NCBI GenBank assembly: GCA_946480835.1 | Contig: CAMLLC010000030.1 | Span: forward strand, 1 to 8,263 | Length of the DNA stretch: 8,263 nucleotides | Source: Entomomonas sp945283395 | Lineage (GTDB): Bacteria; Pseudomonadota; Gammaproteobacteria; Pseudomonadales; Pseudomonadaceae | Direction of reading: 5' to 3' | In this document: one piece after another, positions 1 through 6,618 of the stretch | Layout: each line of letters starts with the position of its first letter | How positions within the stretch are numbered: the stretch's first letter is position 1 | Position numbers and translations under genes: made by a program | Notes under the pieces: generated by a model | Told to the model about the DNA's origin: nothing | The model's input: the letters and a program-made list of their open reading frames with translations, nothing else | The model's database searches: none

Positions 1-127
1 TTTATTAATAGAAGAACCAACCAAACAGAGAGTTTGATAATCATAGATACCTAATCTATTACTTAGTTTAAAGTAGTATATAACACGGCAGAAATTTTTA
101 GTATTGACTAAGTGTTAGAGCTTATTT

Positions 128-145
128 ATACAGTAAAGACTGTAT
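128..145. repeat. Small perfect hairpin
   Basis: ATACAGT (128-134) and ACTGTAT (139-145) form a perfect 7-bp stem around the loop AAAG, extendable by one T-G wobble. It is followed by GGAGG at 146-150, but the ATG touching that motif is closed by a stop after three codons, so it is not a translation signal for a gene. There is no U-run after it, so a rho-independent terminator is unlikely. Function unknown. Confidence 0.4.
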
Positions 146-303
146 GGAGGATGTTTAGTTAGTTGCTCTTTAGTGAATAATACGAGTGGGTAATTGGAGC
201 CATTTTTCAGATGAATCTGTGTTTATTGGCGCTCAACAATTAGTCGATAATCTGCATTTATGCTGATTTACAGGTTTGAATAACTTGCTGTTAATTTTGA
301 TAA

Positions 304-341
304 ATGCTACATTAAAAATGCTACAGGAACTTCTGTAGTAT
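304..341. repeat. Direct repeat plus 9-bp hairpin
   Basis: The octamer ATGCTACA occurs at 304-311 and again at 318-325. The second copy is the left arm of a hairpin: ATGCTACAG (318-326) pairs with CTGTAGTAT (333-341), nine pairs including one G-T wobble, around the loop GAACTT. No T-run follows, so this is not a standard terminator. It may be a protein-binding or RNA structure, or a leftover from a decayed element. Confidence 0.4.
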
Positions 342-585
342 CGGTCTCGCAGCCCATTAACCCAAAGCCATGGCTGGTTCTTCTAGTGTTTGGGCCGTAT
401 AGGTTTACTAAAATTATGGCGGACTATGTACGGGATACTGAAAGATGTGCCGTTTGCTTGGGGCTTGATAGCATCTATAGGATGCATGTATTTCATTAGT
501 AATTGTAATTTACTCATTCTATAACATAGAGCTAAACAACCTGCCACAGTAGAGCCCAACATTTAAAGTATGTAAATGCAAGTAG

Positions 586-614
586 TTATCTATTAGTGGC
601 TAATCTGCTATGAT
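586..614 (+). promoter_or_regulatory. Candidate promoter for waaF-waaC
   Basis: TATGAT at 609-614 matches the sigma-70 -10 consensus at five of six positions and is preceded by TG at 606-607, giving an extended -10 element. A weak -35 candidate, TTATCT (586-591), lies exactly 17 nt upstream. Transcription would begin near 621 and leave a leader of about 30 nt before the waaF start. Pattern-based inference only. Confidence 0.45.
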
Positions 615-650
615 AGTTAACTTGTCCTGATGCTAGATTATTAATATTGA

Positions 651-1673
651 ATGAATCTTCTTATAATAGGTCCTTCGTGGGTAGGTGATATGGTGATGGC
701 GCAAACATTATTTATTTGTTTGCGTAAGGAGTATCCTGAGTGTGCTATAGATGTATTAGCTCCTGATTGGAGTAGACCTATTTTAGAGCGTATGCCTGAG
801 GTAAGAGCAGCGTTATCTTTTCCGTTAGGCCATGGTAAGTTGGCATTAACTACTCGTAGAAAAATAGGTCATGCTTTACGAGGTAAGTATCAACAGGCTA
901 TCGTATTACCTAATTCTTTTAAATCTGCATTAGTGTCTTTTTTTGCCAAAATACCACAACGTACTGGCTGGAAAGGAGAAATGCGTTATGGTTTATTAAA
1001 TGATCTGAGAAAGTTAGATAAAACACGTTATCCATTGATGATAGAGCGCTTTATGGCATTGGCTTATCCTAACAATAGTATCTTAGCAAAACCTTACCCC
1101 AGGCCATATTTGCAAATAGAGAAAGAGTCTCAACAACAAGCATTAATTGCATTTAATTTAAATATAGATAGACCTATTTTGGCGCTATGCCCAGGAGCTG
1201 AATTTGGCAAGGCTAAGAAATGGCCTGCTGAATACTACGCTCAAGTAGCTGAACGTAAGATAGCAGAAGGGTGGCAAGTATGGGTGTTTGGCTCTAAAAA
1301 TGATAATGCCGTGGGAGAAGATATTCGTTGTCATTTGACACTTAAGGCGCAAAACGTATTGGTTAATTTAGCAGGGCAAACGTCACTTGCTCAAGCAATA
1401 GACTTATTAGCCTATAGCCAAGCAGTAGTAACTAATGATTCAGGGTTAATGCATGTAGCTGCTGCATTAAATATTCCGTTAGTAGCTGTGTATGGTTCTA
1501 CGTCTCCCCAGTTTACTCCACCTTTAGCTGATAAAGTAGCTATTGTTAGACTTGGCTTAGCCTGTAGCCCTTGTTTTGAAAGAGTTTGTAAATATGGACA
1601 TTATAATTGTTTGAAAGAGTTAAAAGCTGAGCGAGTAGAAGCAGCTTTAGCACAACTAATAGATCTAAAGTAG
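651..1673 (+). CDS. waaF: ADP-heptose--LPS heptosyltransferase II (WaaF/RfaF)
   Basis: Transfers the second L-glycero-D-manno-heptose from ADP-heptose onto heptose I of the lipopolysaccharide inner core, at the cytoplasmic face of the inner membrane. The 340-residue product is full length for the family and has the GT9 (GT-B fold) layout: an N-terminal half beginning NLLIIGPSWVGD with the conserved Asp13, and a C-terminal ADP-heptose-binding half with PGAEFGKAKKWP (181-192) and NDSGLMH (262-268). A four-cysteine stretch at 305-320 (C305, C308, C313, C320) resembles that of Pseudomonas WaaF. The start agrees with the family N-terminus, although no clear Shine-Dalgarno sequence precedes the ATG. 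The stop lies 9 nt before waaC, so the two are very probably co-transcribed. Codon use is ordinary for the window. Identification is very secure, and WaaF rather than WaaC is favoured by overall resemblance. Confidence 0.96.
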   Translation: MNLLIIGPSWVGDMVMAQTLFICLRKEYPECAIDVLAPDWSRPILERMPEVRAALSFPLGHGKLALTTRRKIGHALRGKYQQAIVLPNSFKSALVSFFAKIPQRTGWKGEMRYGLLNDLRKLDKTRYPLMIERFMALAYPNNSILAKPYPRPYLQIEKESQQQALIAFNLNIDRPILALCPGAEFGKAKKWPAEYYAQVAERKIAEGWQVWVFGSKNDNAVGEDIRCHLTLKAQNVLVNLAGQTSLAQAIDLLAYSQAVVTNDSGLMHVAAALNIPLVAVYGSTSPQFTPPLADKVAIVRLGLACSPCFERVCKYGHYNCLKELKAERVEAALAQLIDLK

Positions 1674-1682
1674 GTAAATTAA

Positions 1683-2741
1683 GTGCGCGTGCTATTGATA
1701 AAAACTTCTTCATTAGGTGATGTGATTCATACCCTACCTGCCATAACTGATGCAGCTAAAACAATAGCTGGTATTAAGTTTGATTGGGTGGTGGAAGAAA
1801 ATTTTGCGGAAATTCCTAGCTGGCACCCCGTAGTTGATAAAGTAATTCCTGTGGCTTTAAGGCGGTGGCGAAAACATCTTTGGCAAACTTGGCGAAGTGG
1901 TGAATGGCGAGCTTTTAAAAATTTATTAGCAGCAGACTCCTATGATTTGGTAATAGATGCCCAAGGTTTGTTAAAGAGTGCTTGGCTGACACATTATGCT
2001 AAAGGTTTTAGAGTAGGACTAAATAAGCATTCGGCTAGAGAGCCATTGGCTAGTTTATTTTATCAACATAGTTATGCTGTGGCTTGGGGACAACATGCCG
2101 TTGAGAGGATTAGACAATTATTTGCGCAGGCGTTAGGTTATCCATTGCCTGCTAGTATGGGAGATTACGGGTTAGCTAAGGATATATTATTAGAAAGCAA
2201 TAACTCGCTCGACAAGTATTTAGTTTTTTTACACGGCACAACTTGGCAAACTAAACATTGGCCTGAATACTACTGGCGACAATTAGCAGAGCAGCTCAAT
2301 AGATTACAAGTTAAAGTTAAATTGCCTTGGGGTAATGCAGAGGAGAAGGCAAGAGCACAGCGTATTGCTGAAAACTTGCCTTTTATTGAGCTATTACCTC
2401 AATTAAATTTAACCGGCATAGCTTCTGTATTAGCTGGTGCAAGTGGTTGTATTGCTGTGGATACAGGTTTAGGGCATTTAGCTGCGGCGTTAGCTGTGCC
2501 TACTATTTCTTTATTTGGTGCAACAGATCCACAGTTAACAGGGGCATATGGTAAGCAGCAAATACATTTGTTAGGTCATTTTCCTGCCTGTGTTCCTTGC
2601 TTGAAAAAATACTGTAATTATCAAGCTACAGAACAAGATAAAGCAAGCTTTGATTTAGCTAGAGAGTGGCCTCTTTGTTTTTCTCAGATAAATCCTACAG
2701 TTGTTTTAGAAATTATTAATAGTAAATTTAAGCTAAAGTAA
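1683..2741 (+). CDS. waaC: LPS heptosyltransferase I (WaaC/RfaC)
   Basis: Adds the first heptose to Kdo2-lipid A, the step before WaaF in inner-core assembly, on the cytoplasmic side of the inner membrane. The 352-residue product is of normal family length. It starts MRVLLIKTSSLGDVIHTLPA, the typical WaaC N-terminus with Asp13 of the acceptor side. Other features are VIDAQGLLKSAW (90-101), HGTTWQTKHW (184-193, including the conserved Lys191), and the nucleotide-sugar motif VDTGLGH (259-265). The start is GTG; a GGT-containing weak Shine-Dalgarno overlaps the waaF stop, and the family alignment supports this start because the conserved beta strand begins at residue 2. The gene is the second of a waaF-waaC pair and is followed by a convergent gene on the other strand, so the transcript probably ends just after it. 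Very secure assignment. Confidence 0.96.
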   Translation: MRVLLIKTSSLGDVIHTLPAITDAAKTIAGIKFDWVVEENFAEIPSWHPVVDKVIPVALRRWRKHLWQTWRSGEWRAFKNLLAADSYDLVIDAQGLLKSAWLTHYAKGFRVGLNKHSAREPLASLFYQHSYAVAWGQHAVERIRQLFAQALGYPLPASMGDYGLAKDILLESNNSLDKYLVFLHGTTWQTKHWPEYYWRQLAEQLNRLQVKVKLPWGNAEEKARAQRIAENLPFIELLPQLNLTGIASVLAGASGCIAVDTGLGHLAAALAVPTISLFGATDPQLTGAYGKQQIHLLGHFPACVPCLKKYCNYQATEQDKASFDLAREWPLCFSQINPTVVLEIINSKFKLK

Positions 2742-2784
2742 TAACCAGTAACCACAACCCCCCAAGAAGGCTGGCTATTGGCTA
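2742..2784. terminator. Possible bidirectional terminator hairpin
   Basis: The gap between the convergent waaC and zapG genes holds an imperfect stem: 2742-2754 pairs with 2772-2784 (TAACCAGTAACCA against TGGCTATTGGCTA) with one wobble and two A-C mismatches, around a C-rich loop. No strong T-run follows on either side. The position between convergent genes makes a terminator role plausible, but the structure is weak. Confidence 0.3.
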
Positions 2785-2788
2785 ATTA

Positions 2789-3250
2789 TTAGTCATGTTT
2801 AGCACCAAACTTTTCGGCTAATGTGCCTATTTGACCAGGAACCTTAGGGGCATAGTCTTTAGGAGTATCACTATAGCTTTGTGGGGTAGTTGTAGAATTT
2901 GGTGTGCTAGCTTCTGGTGCATAATCTAGTGCTTTTAATGGAGTCTTAATGGCAACTAATAGTTTTGCACGAGTATCATCGTTGGCCACTAAAGTTTCGA
3001 CAGAATGCGCTAGGTGTGCTTGTAACTGTTGATAATCTTGCGTAATTTTATTAGCAAGGGTCGCTGTTGTATTAAAATGATTAGCTACCTCGTTTTGATA
3101 TGAAGTAAAACGCTCTTGAAGACTGTCCATTTGATTTTGTAAGTTACTTATATTTTCGCCTTTACTAGTGGCTTTACTTAATATAAAACCCAAAAACAAA
3201 CCAAACAACACAGCAACTATTGCAATAATAATAACTAACCCTATGTCCAT
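2789..3250 (-). CDS. zapG: DUF1043 / YhcB (ZapG)-type inner-membrane protein
   Basis: A small membrane-anchored protein of the YhcB/DUF1043 family, called ZapG in some annotations. E. coli YhcB is linked to cell division, cell-shape control and envelope growth; its biochemical activity is not established. The sequence shows an N-terminal transmembrane helix (about residues 3-25, IGLVIIIAIVAVLFGLF), a coiled-coil-prone polar stretch (about 35-85) with the family-typical segment around VANHF and TQDYQQLQAHLAHS, then a Ser/Thr/Pro-rich low-complexity linker and a short tail with PKDYAPKVPG, echoing the E. coli C-terminal PRDY. Two adjacent ATGs are possible. GAGG (3258-3261, - strand) lies 7 nt before the second, so the start at 3250 is preferred over 3253. 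It is transcribed divergently from the hydrolase-trpS cluster and convergently with waaC. Family assignment is good; the gene name is by family. Confidence 0.85.
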   Translation of the reverse strand: MDIGLVIIIAIVAVLFGLFLGFILSKATSKGENISNLQNQMDSLQERFTSYQNEVANHFNTTATLANKITQDYQQLQAHLAHSVETLVANDDTRAKLLVAIKTPLKALDYAPEASTPNSTTTPQSYSDTPKDYAPKVPGQIGTLAEKFGAKHD

Positions 3251-3253
3251 CAT

Positions 3254-3373
3254 CTTGCCTCATTTAATTTATCAGTATTTATAAATAATTCTATTAAACA
3301 TGAATACTTTGTCTTAAAATTTGCTGATATATAGTCTACCAATATATTTAAGTTTTTAATATGGAGTTAAACA
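3254..3373. promoter_or_regulatory. Divergent promoter region, zapG / hydrolase-trpS-arg cluster
   Basis: This very AT-rich 120-nt gap separates two divergent genes and so should hold both promoters. On the + strand the best candidate is TTGCTG (3321-3326), a 16-nt spacer, then TATATT (3343-3348), which would start transcription near 3355. An alternative is TTGTCT (3309-3314) with TATAGT 15 nt later. On the - strand a TATAAA with a poor -35 can be drawn toward zapG. No operator-like palindrome stands out. Confidence 0.4.
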
Positions 3374-3376
3374 TTG
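3363..3376 (+). promoter_or_regulatory. Shine-Dalgarno deciding a TTG start
   Basis: GGAG at 3363-3366 lies 7 nt upstream of the TTG at 3374-3376. The ATG at 3361 is in a different frame, and no in-frame ATG precedes the conserved N-terminus of the hydrolase, so TTG is the likely initiation codon. A rare start codon implies modest translation. Confidence 0.6.
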
Positions 3377-4003
3377 TCAGCTCAAGAAATTGTATTATTT
3401 ATTAACGGGCCGGTTGGGCAATTACAAGCTCTATATCTTGAACAGCCTAATGCTAACAGGATTGCTCTTATTTGCCATCCTCACCCTTTGTATGCAGGTA
3501 CTATGCAAAATAAGGTAGTAACCACCTTGCAACGTGTTGCAAGAGATAAAGGGTTAACGACCTTAAGGTTTAATTTTAGAGGAGTAGGTAAAAGCGAAGG
3601 TAGCTATGGAGCAGGTGAAGGTGAGATTGCCGATGCTTATGCTGCTTTTCAATGGTTGCATGCTAAACATCCCGAATTGCCGATAGATATCCTAGGGTTT
3701 TCTTTTGGTTCTTGTGTTGCAGCTTGTTTAGCAGGCCAATTAGAGCAACAAGGGGTAGCTATTAAGCAGTTAGTTATGATTGCCCCACCGCTTGAGCGTT
3801 TTAGGGTAGAAGGACGCATGCCCGAGCATTGCCCACTATTGGTTATTCAACCTGAGGCTGATGGGGTAGTTAATGCGCAAGTTGTTTATAATTGGTGTAA
3901 CAGTATGACTAGACCTCATACATTATTGACTATTCCTGAATGCAGCCATTTTTTTCATGGCCATTTAACTGATTTAAAAGAGTTAGTCACACCTTATGTG
4001 TGA
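3374..4003 (+). CDS. Small alpha/beta hydrolase, upstream of trpS
   Basis: A 209-residue single-domain serine hydrolase of the alpha/beta-fold superfamily; substrate unknown, probably cytosolic because no signal peptide or membrane segment is seen. Visible features: CHPHPLYAGTMQNKVV (34-49, the HPHP oxyanion-side motif of this subgroup), LRFNFRGVGKSEG (64-76), the nucleophile elbow GFSFGS with Ser110, an acid candidate Asp163 in QPEADGVV, and the catalytic-histidine region SHFFHG with His192. The complete Ser-Asp-His set suggests an active enzyme. From memory, Pseudomonas carries a close relative next to trpS, so the neighbourhood is conserved. The start is TTG with a good GGAG. The stop codon (TGA, 4001-4003) lies about 20 nt before the preferred trpS start and overlaps the alternative one, so the two genes are almost certainly one transcript. 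Family is secure; the biological role is not known. Confidence 0.88.
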   Translation: MSAQEIVLFINGPVGQLQALYLEQPNANRIALICHPHPLYAGTMQNKVVTTLQRVARDKGLTTLRFNFRGVGKSEGSYGAGEGEIADAYAAFQWLHAKHPELPIDILGFSFGSCVAACLAGQLEQQGVAIKQLVMIAPPLERFRVEGRMPEHCPLLVIQPEADGVVNAQVVYNWCNSMTRPHTLLTIPECSHFFHGHLTDLKELVTPYV

Positions 4004-4023
4004 TGAGTTTGCGAGAGAAATTG

Positions 4024-5382
4024 ATGAAAACACGAGTATTAACAGGCATTACAACAACGGGCACTCCACATTTAGGCAATTATGCAGGCGCTATTCGACC
4101 TGCTATTATGGCGAGTCGTCAAGCTGATGTAGATTCCTTTTATTTTTTGGCTGATTATCATGCTCTTATTAAATGTGATAATCCAGCGCGCATTCAGCAG
4201 TCACGAGTTGAGTTAGCTGCTACTTGGTTGGCAAGTGGGTTAGACCCAGAACAGGTGACTTTTTATCGTCAGTCAGATATTCCAGAAATTCCCCAATTAA
4301 TGTGGTTATTGACCTGTGTTGCTGCCAAAGGTTTGTTGAATAGAGCTCATGCTTATAAAGCAGCGGTAGATAAAAATATCGAAGCTAACGAAGACCCTGA
4401 TGCTGGTATTAGCATGGGATTGTTTTGTTATCCTGTATTAATGGCGGCTGATATTTTAATGTTCAATGCTCATAAAATACCTGTTGGGCGCGATCAAATT
4501 CAACATGTTGAAATGGCGAGAGATATAGCGCAGCGATTTAATCAGTTATTTGGGCAGGGTAAAGCATTATTTACTTTACCTGAAGCGCAAATAGAAGAGT
4601 CGGTAGCTACCTTGCCAGGGCTTGATGGACGGAAAATGTCGAAGAGCTATGATAATACAATTCCCCTTTTTAGTTCTGCCAAGGAACTTAAAGAGGCTAT
4701 TGCTAGAATAGTAACTGATTCTAAATTGCCTGGCGAAGCCAAAGACCCTGATAATTCGCATCTTTTTACTATTTATAAAGCATTTGCTAATAACCAGCAA
4801 ACCGCTAATTTTCATCATGAATTAACTACGGGATTGGCTTGGGGTGAAGCCAAACAGCGCTTGTTTGAAGTAATAAACAATGAGTTAGCCGAACCTAGAG
4901 AGCGTTATAAAGAGTTACTAGCTAAACCAGCTTTATTAGAAGAGATACTACAAGCAGGAGCTACTAAAGCCAGAAAATTAGCCATACCCTTTTTAGAGGA
5001 GCTTAGAGAGGCTGTAGGTTTAAGAAGTTTTAAGCAACCCCTGCAAAAAGTCCAGCAAGCCACTAAAAAGTCAGCCAAAGTAGCGCGCTTGGTAAGCTTT
5101 AGAGAAAAAGATGGGCAGTTTTATTTTAGGTTGGTTAATGCTAATGGTGATGAATTATTGTTGTCTAAAGGGTTTGCTAACCCTAAGCAATTAGGTGAGC
5201 TCACAGTATCTATTTGTCAGCATATGGCTGAACTTACTGTCCAGCCACAAGCTGATAAATTAGCACTTTTCTGGCAAGGTGAATGTTTAGCGTTAAGTCC
5301 GGCAGTGGTAAATGAAGAGTTAAAAACATTTGAACAAGCTATTTTTACCGCACTCCAAGAGATTGCCGAGCAGCAGGATTAA
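4024..5382 (+). CDS. trpS: Tryptophanyl-tRNA synthetase, long form
   Basis: Charges tRNA-Trp with tryptophan using ATP; a cytosolic class Ic synthetase. The catalytic Rossmann domain opens with TRVLTGITTTGTPHLGNY, containing the HIGH-type motif (PHLG, about residues 15-18), and carries GRKMSKS (about 202-208). The specificity region includes YPVLMAADILMF and VGRDQIQHVEMARD. Residues from about 357 to 452 form a C-terminal extension absent from the roughly 330-residue E. coli type; it contains FREKDGQFYFRLVNANGDEL, resembling the YegP/DUF1508 fold. From memory, Pseudomonas TrpS is about 448 residues with such a tail, so the length fits. Start choice: GTG at 4000 and ATG at 4003 are also in frame, but ATG 4024 aligns with the remembered Pseudomonas N-terminus and has a purine-rich GAGAGA upstream; an 8-residue longer form is possible. 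The stop is 2 nt before argE. Confidence 0.95.
   Translation: MKTRVLTGITTTGTPHLGNYAGAIRPAIMASRQADVDSFYFLADYHALIKCDNPARIQQSRVELAATWLASGLDPEQVTFYRQSDIPEIPQLMWLLTCVAAKGLLNRAHAYKAAVDKNIEANEDPDAGISMGLFCYPVLMAADILMFNAHKIPVGRDQIQHVEMARDIAQRFNQLFGQGKALFTLPEAQIEESVATLPGLDGRKMSKSYDNTIPLFSSAKELKEAIARIVTDSKLPGEAKDPDNSHLFTIYKAFANNQQTANFHHELTTGLAWGEAKQRLFEVINNELAEPRERYKELLAKPALLEEILQAGATKARKLAIPFLEELREAVGLRSFKQPLQKVQQATKKSAKVARLVSFREKDGQFYFRLVNANGDELLLSKGFANPKQLGELTVSICQHMAELTVQPQADKLALFWQGECLALSPAVVNEELKTFEQAIFTALQEIAEQQD
5092..5379 (+). other. C-terminal YegP-like extension of TrpS
   Basis: This is the sub-region of trpS coding for the tail beyond the normal end of bacterial TrpS. It follows a Lys/Ala-rich linker (QQATKKSAKVARL) and contains the strand pattern VSFREKDGQFYFRL...DELLLSKGF typical of YegP/DUF1508 repeats, followed by a second, more diverged half ending in a helix. 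Its function in TrpS is not known to me; nucleic-acid or stress-related binding is only a guess. Confidence 0.55.
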
Positions 5383-5384
5383 CA

Positions 5385-6524
5385 ATGGCCTTACCCAACG
5401 TTAAAGAACAATTTCGGCGCTTAATTCAGACTTCATCGGTAAGCTGTACCCAAGCTCATTTAGATGAAAGTAATAAAGCAGTAATTGATTTGCTAGCAAA
5501 TTGGTTGGCTGAGTTGGAATTTAAATGCGAAATACAAGAAGTGGCGAAAGGTAAATATAACTTATTAGCACGCTATGGTTCAGGGATGGGAGGTTTAGTT
5601 TTAGCAGGTCATACCGATACAGTGCCTTATGATGAAGCTCTATGGAATACTAATCCGTTAGATTTATATGAAGCAAATGATAAGTGGTATGGTTTAGGTA
5701 GCTGTGACATGAAAGGTTTTTTTGCTCTTGCTATCGAGTCGCTTAAACCAATGCTTACCGAATCTTTTAAACAGCCTTTGTATATCTTAGCCCCTTGTGA
5801 TGAAGAAACCTCTATGCTTGGGGCGAGGGCGCTAGTTAATCAAGGAAAGCATTTTGGTTCGGTAGCCATTATAGGAGAACCCACTGATTTAACGCCTATT
5901 AGATTGCACAAAGGCATTATGATGGAACGTATAGAGCTAATAGGGCAAAGTGGTCATTCATCTAATCCTAATTTAGGTCATAGTGCTTTAGAAGCTATGA
6001 GTGCATTGCTTACCAACTTACTTTTACTGAGGCAACAGTGGCAAAGCCAATATGCTAATGACTTATTTACCGTGCCTTACCCTACACTTAATTTGGGCTG
6101 TATACATGGCGGTGATAACCCTAATCGTATTTGTGGTCAGTGTTCGCTAGAATTTGATTTAAGACCGTTGCCTAGTATGTCGATTGAGCAATTGCGAATC
6201 GATATTGCTAAACAGATACAGGCAACTGCCACAAAGTATCAAGTACAATTTAATTACCAGCCTTTGTTTGAGGATATTCCAGCTTTTGAACAGGCTGATA
6301 ATTCACCGCTAGTTAAGTTGGTTTAAAAATTAACAGGCCATTCTTGTGAAGCGGTCGCTTTTGCTACAGAGGCTCCTTATATTCAACAGATAGTAGGAGA
6401 TACTCTAGTGTTAGGTGCTGGTTCTATCAATCAAGCACATCAGCCAAATGAATTTTTACCCCTTTCCCAAATAGTACCTTATACATTATTATTAAGGCAA
6501 TTAATAAGCCACTATTGCCTATAA
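5385..6524 (+). pseudogene. argE: Acetylornithine deacetylase, interrupted by in-frame TAA
   Basis: ArgE hydrolyses N2-acetyl-L-ornithine to ornithine and acetate in arginine synthesis; a cytosolic M20-family dizinc enzyme. The intact part (residues 1-313) has the metal and catalytic residues of the N-terminal half: His76 and Asp78 (AGHTDTVP), Asp108 (GSCDMKG), Glu140-Glu141 (CDEET) and Glu165 (GEPT), with the dimerisation domain at about 175-290 (GQSGHSSNP, HGGDNPNRICGQ). A TAA at 6324-6326 replaces codon 314. The same frame then stays open for 65 more codons to a TAA at 6522-6524 and continues with clear ArgE sequence: KLTGHSCEAVAF, TEAPY, and AHQPNEF with His352, the expected last metal ligand. 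The full frame of 379 codons equals the normal family length. GAA to TAA (one substitution) is a likely origin, because relatives have Glu there. The truncated product lacks a metal ligand and the end of the catalytic domain, so it should be inactive. AGGA lies 6 nt before the ATG, and trpS ends 2 nt upstream. Confidence 0.88.
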
Positions 6525-6539
6525 ATTAAGGAGTTTATT

Positions 6540-6600
6540 AAAGTGAAACGACGATAAAAACAATGTGTTAAAAATGGATTAAGTCGCTATATGTCACTTT
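6540..6600. repeat. Interrupted inverted repeat in argA leader
   Basis: AAAGTGA (6540-6546) pairs with TCACTTT (6594-6600), and CGAC (6549-6552) pairs with GTCG (6583-6586), giving a two-part stem around a loop of about 30 nt in the gap between argE and argA. AGTCGC (6582-6587) and TGTCAC (6592-6597) also resemble the TGTCGC half of remembered Pseudomonas ArgR sites, but spacing does not match well. It may be an operator or mRNA structure; this is inference. Confidence 0.3.
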
Positions 6601-6618
6601 AATAGTAGGTTAATTATT

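Larger units (their letters stand above)
9..385. repeat. Imperfect 15-nt inverted repeat bounding 377 nt
   Basis: TAGAAGAACCAACCA at 9-23 is matched on the opposite strand by 371-385 (reverse complement TAGAAGAACCAGCCA), 14 of 15 positions identical. The match stops at both outer edges. Ends of this type could bound a small degraded insertion element or MITE, but no transposase is recognisable between them and no target duplication can be assessed because the left copy lies at the window edge. The repeat is directly visible; the mobile-element reading is inference. Confidence 0.4.
1..650. other. Gene-free left region, possible decayed DNA
   Basis: No intact gene is visible here on either strand. 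What can be seen: a 15-nt imperfect inverted repeat (9-23 and 371-385), hairpins at 128-145 and 318-341, a perfect 10-bp palindrome AGCCATGGCT at 366-375 enclosed by CCCAAA (361-366) and TTTGGG (389-394), and two + strand stretches free of stops but lacking a usable start (177-263, 29 codons; 284-496, 71 codons). I could not match either peptide to a family. The last 65 bases carry a candidate promoter for waaF. The region could be the remains of a degraded gene or small mobile element, or a structured intergenic region; the sequence alone does not decide. No tRNA or rRNA signature was recognised. Confidence 0.6.

Noticed and set aside
24..47. Resemblance to the 16S rRNA 5' end (AGAGTTTGAT)
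   Set aside because: Only about ten bases match and the following sequence does not continue as 16S rRNA.
146..156. GGAGG followed by ATG as a small gene start
   Set aside because: The ATG directly touches the Shine-Dalgarno and the frame ends after three codons; other nearby starts also close quickly.
4576..4818. 80-codon open frame on the - strand
   Set aside because: It lies entirely inside trpS on the opposite strand, where the trpS protein is strongly conserved; it has no recognisable motifs and is a shadow frame.
6525..6618. Small gene between argE and argA (GTG at 6543 after a GGAG)
   Set aside because: The frame stops after four codons, and no longer open frame exists in the gap.
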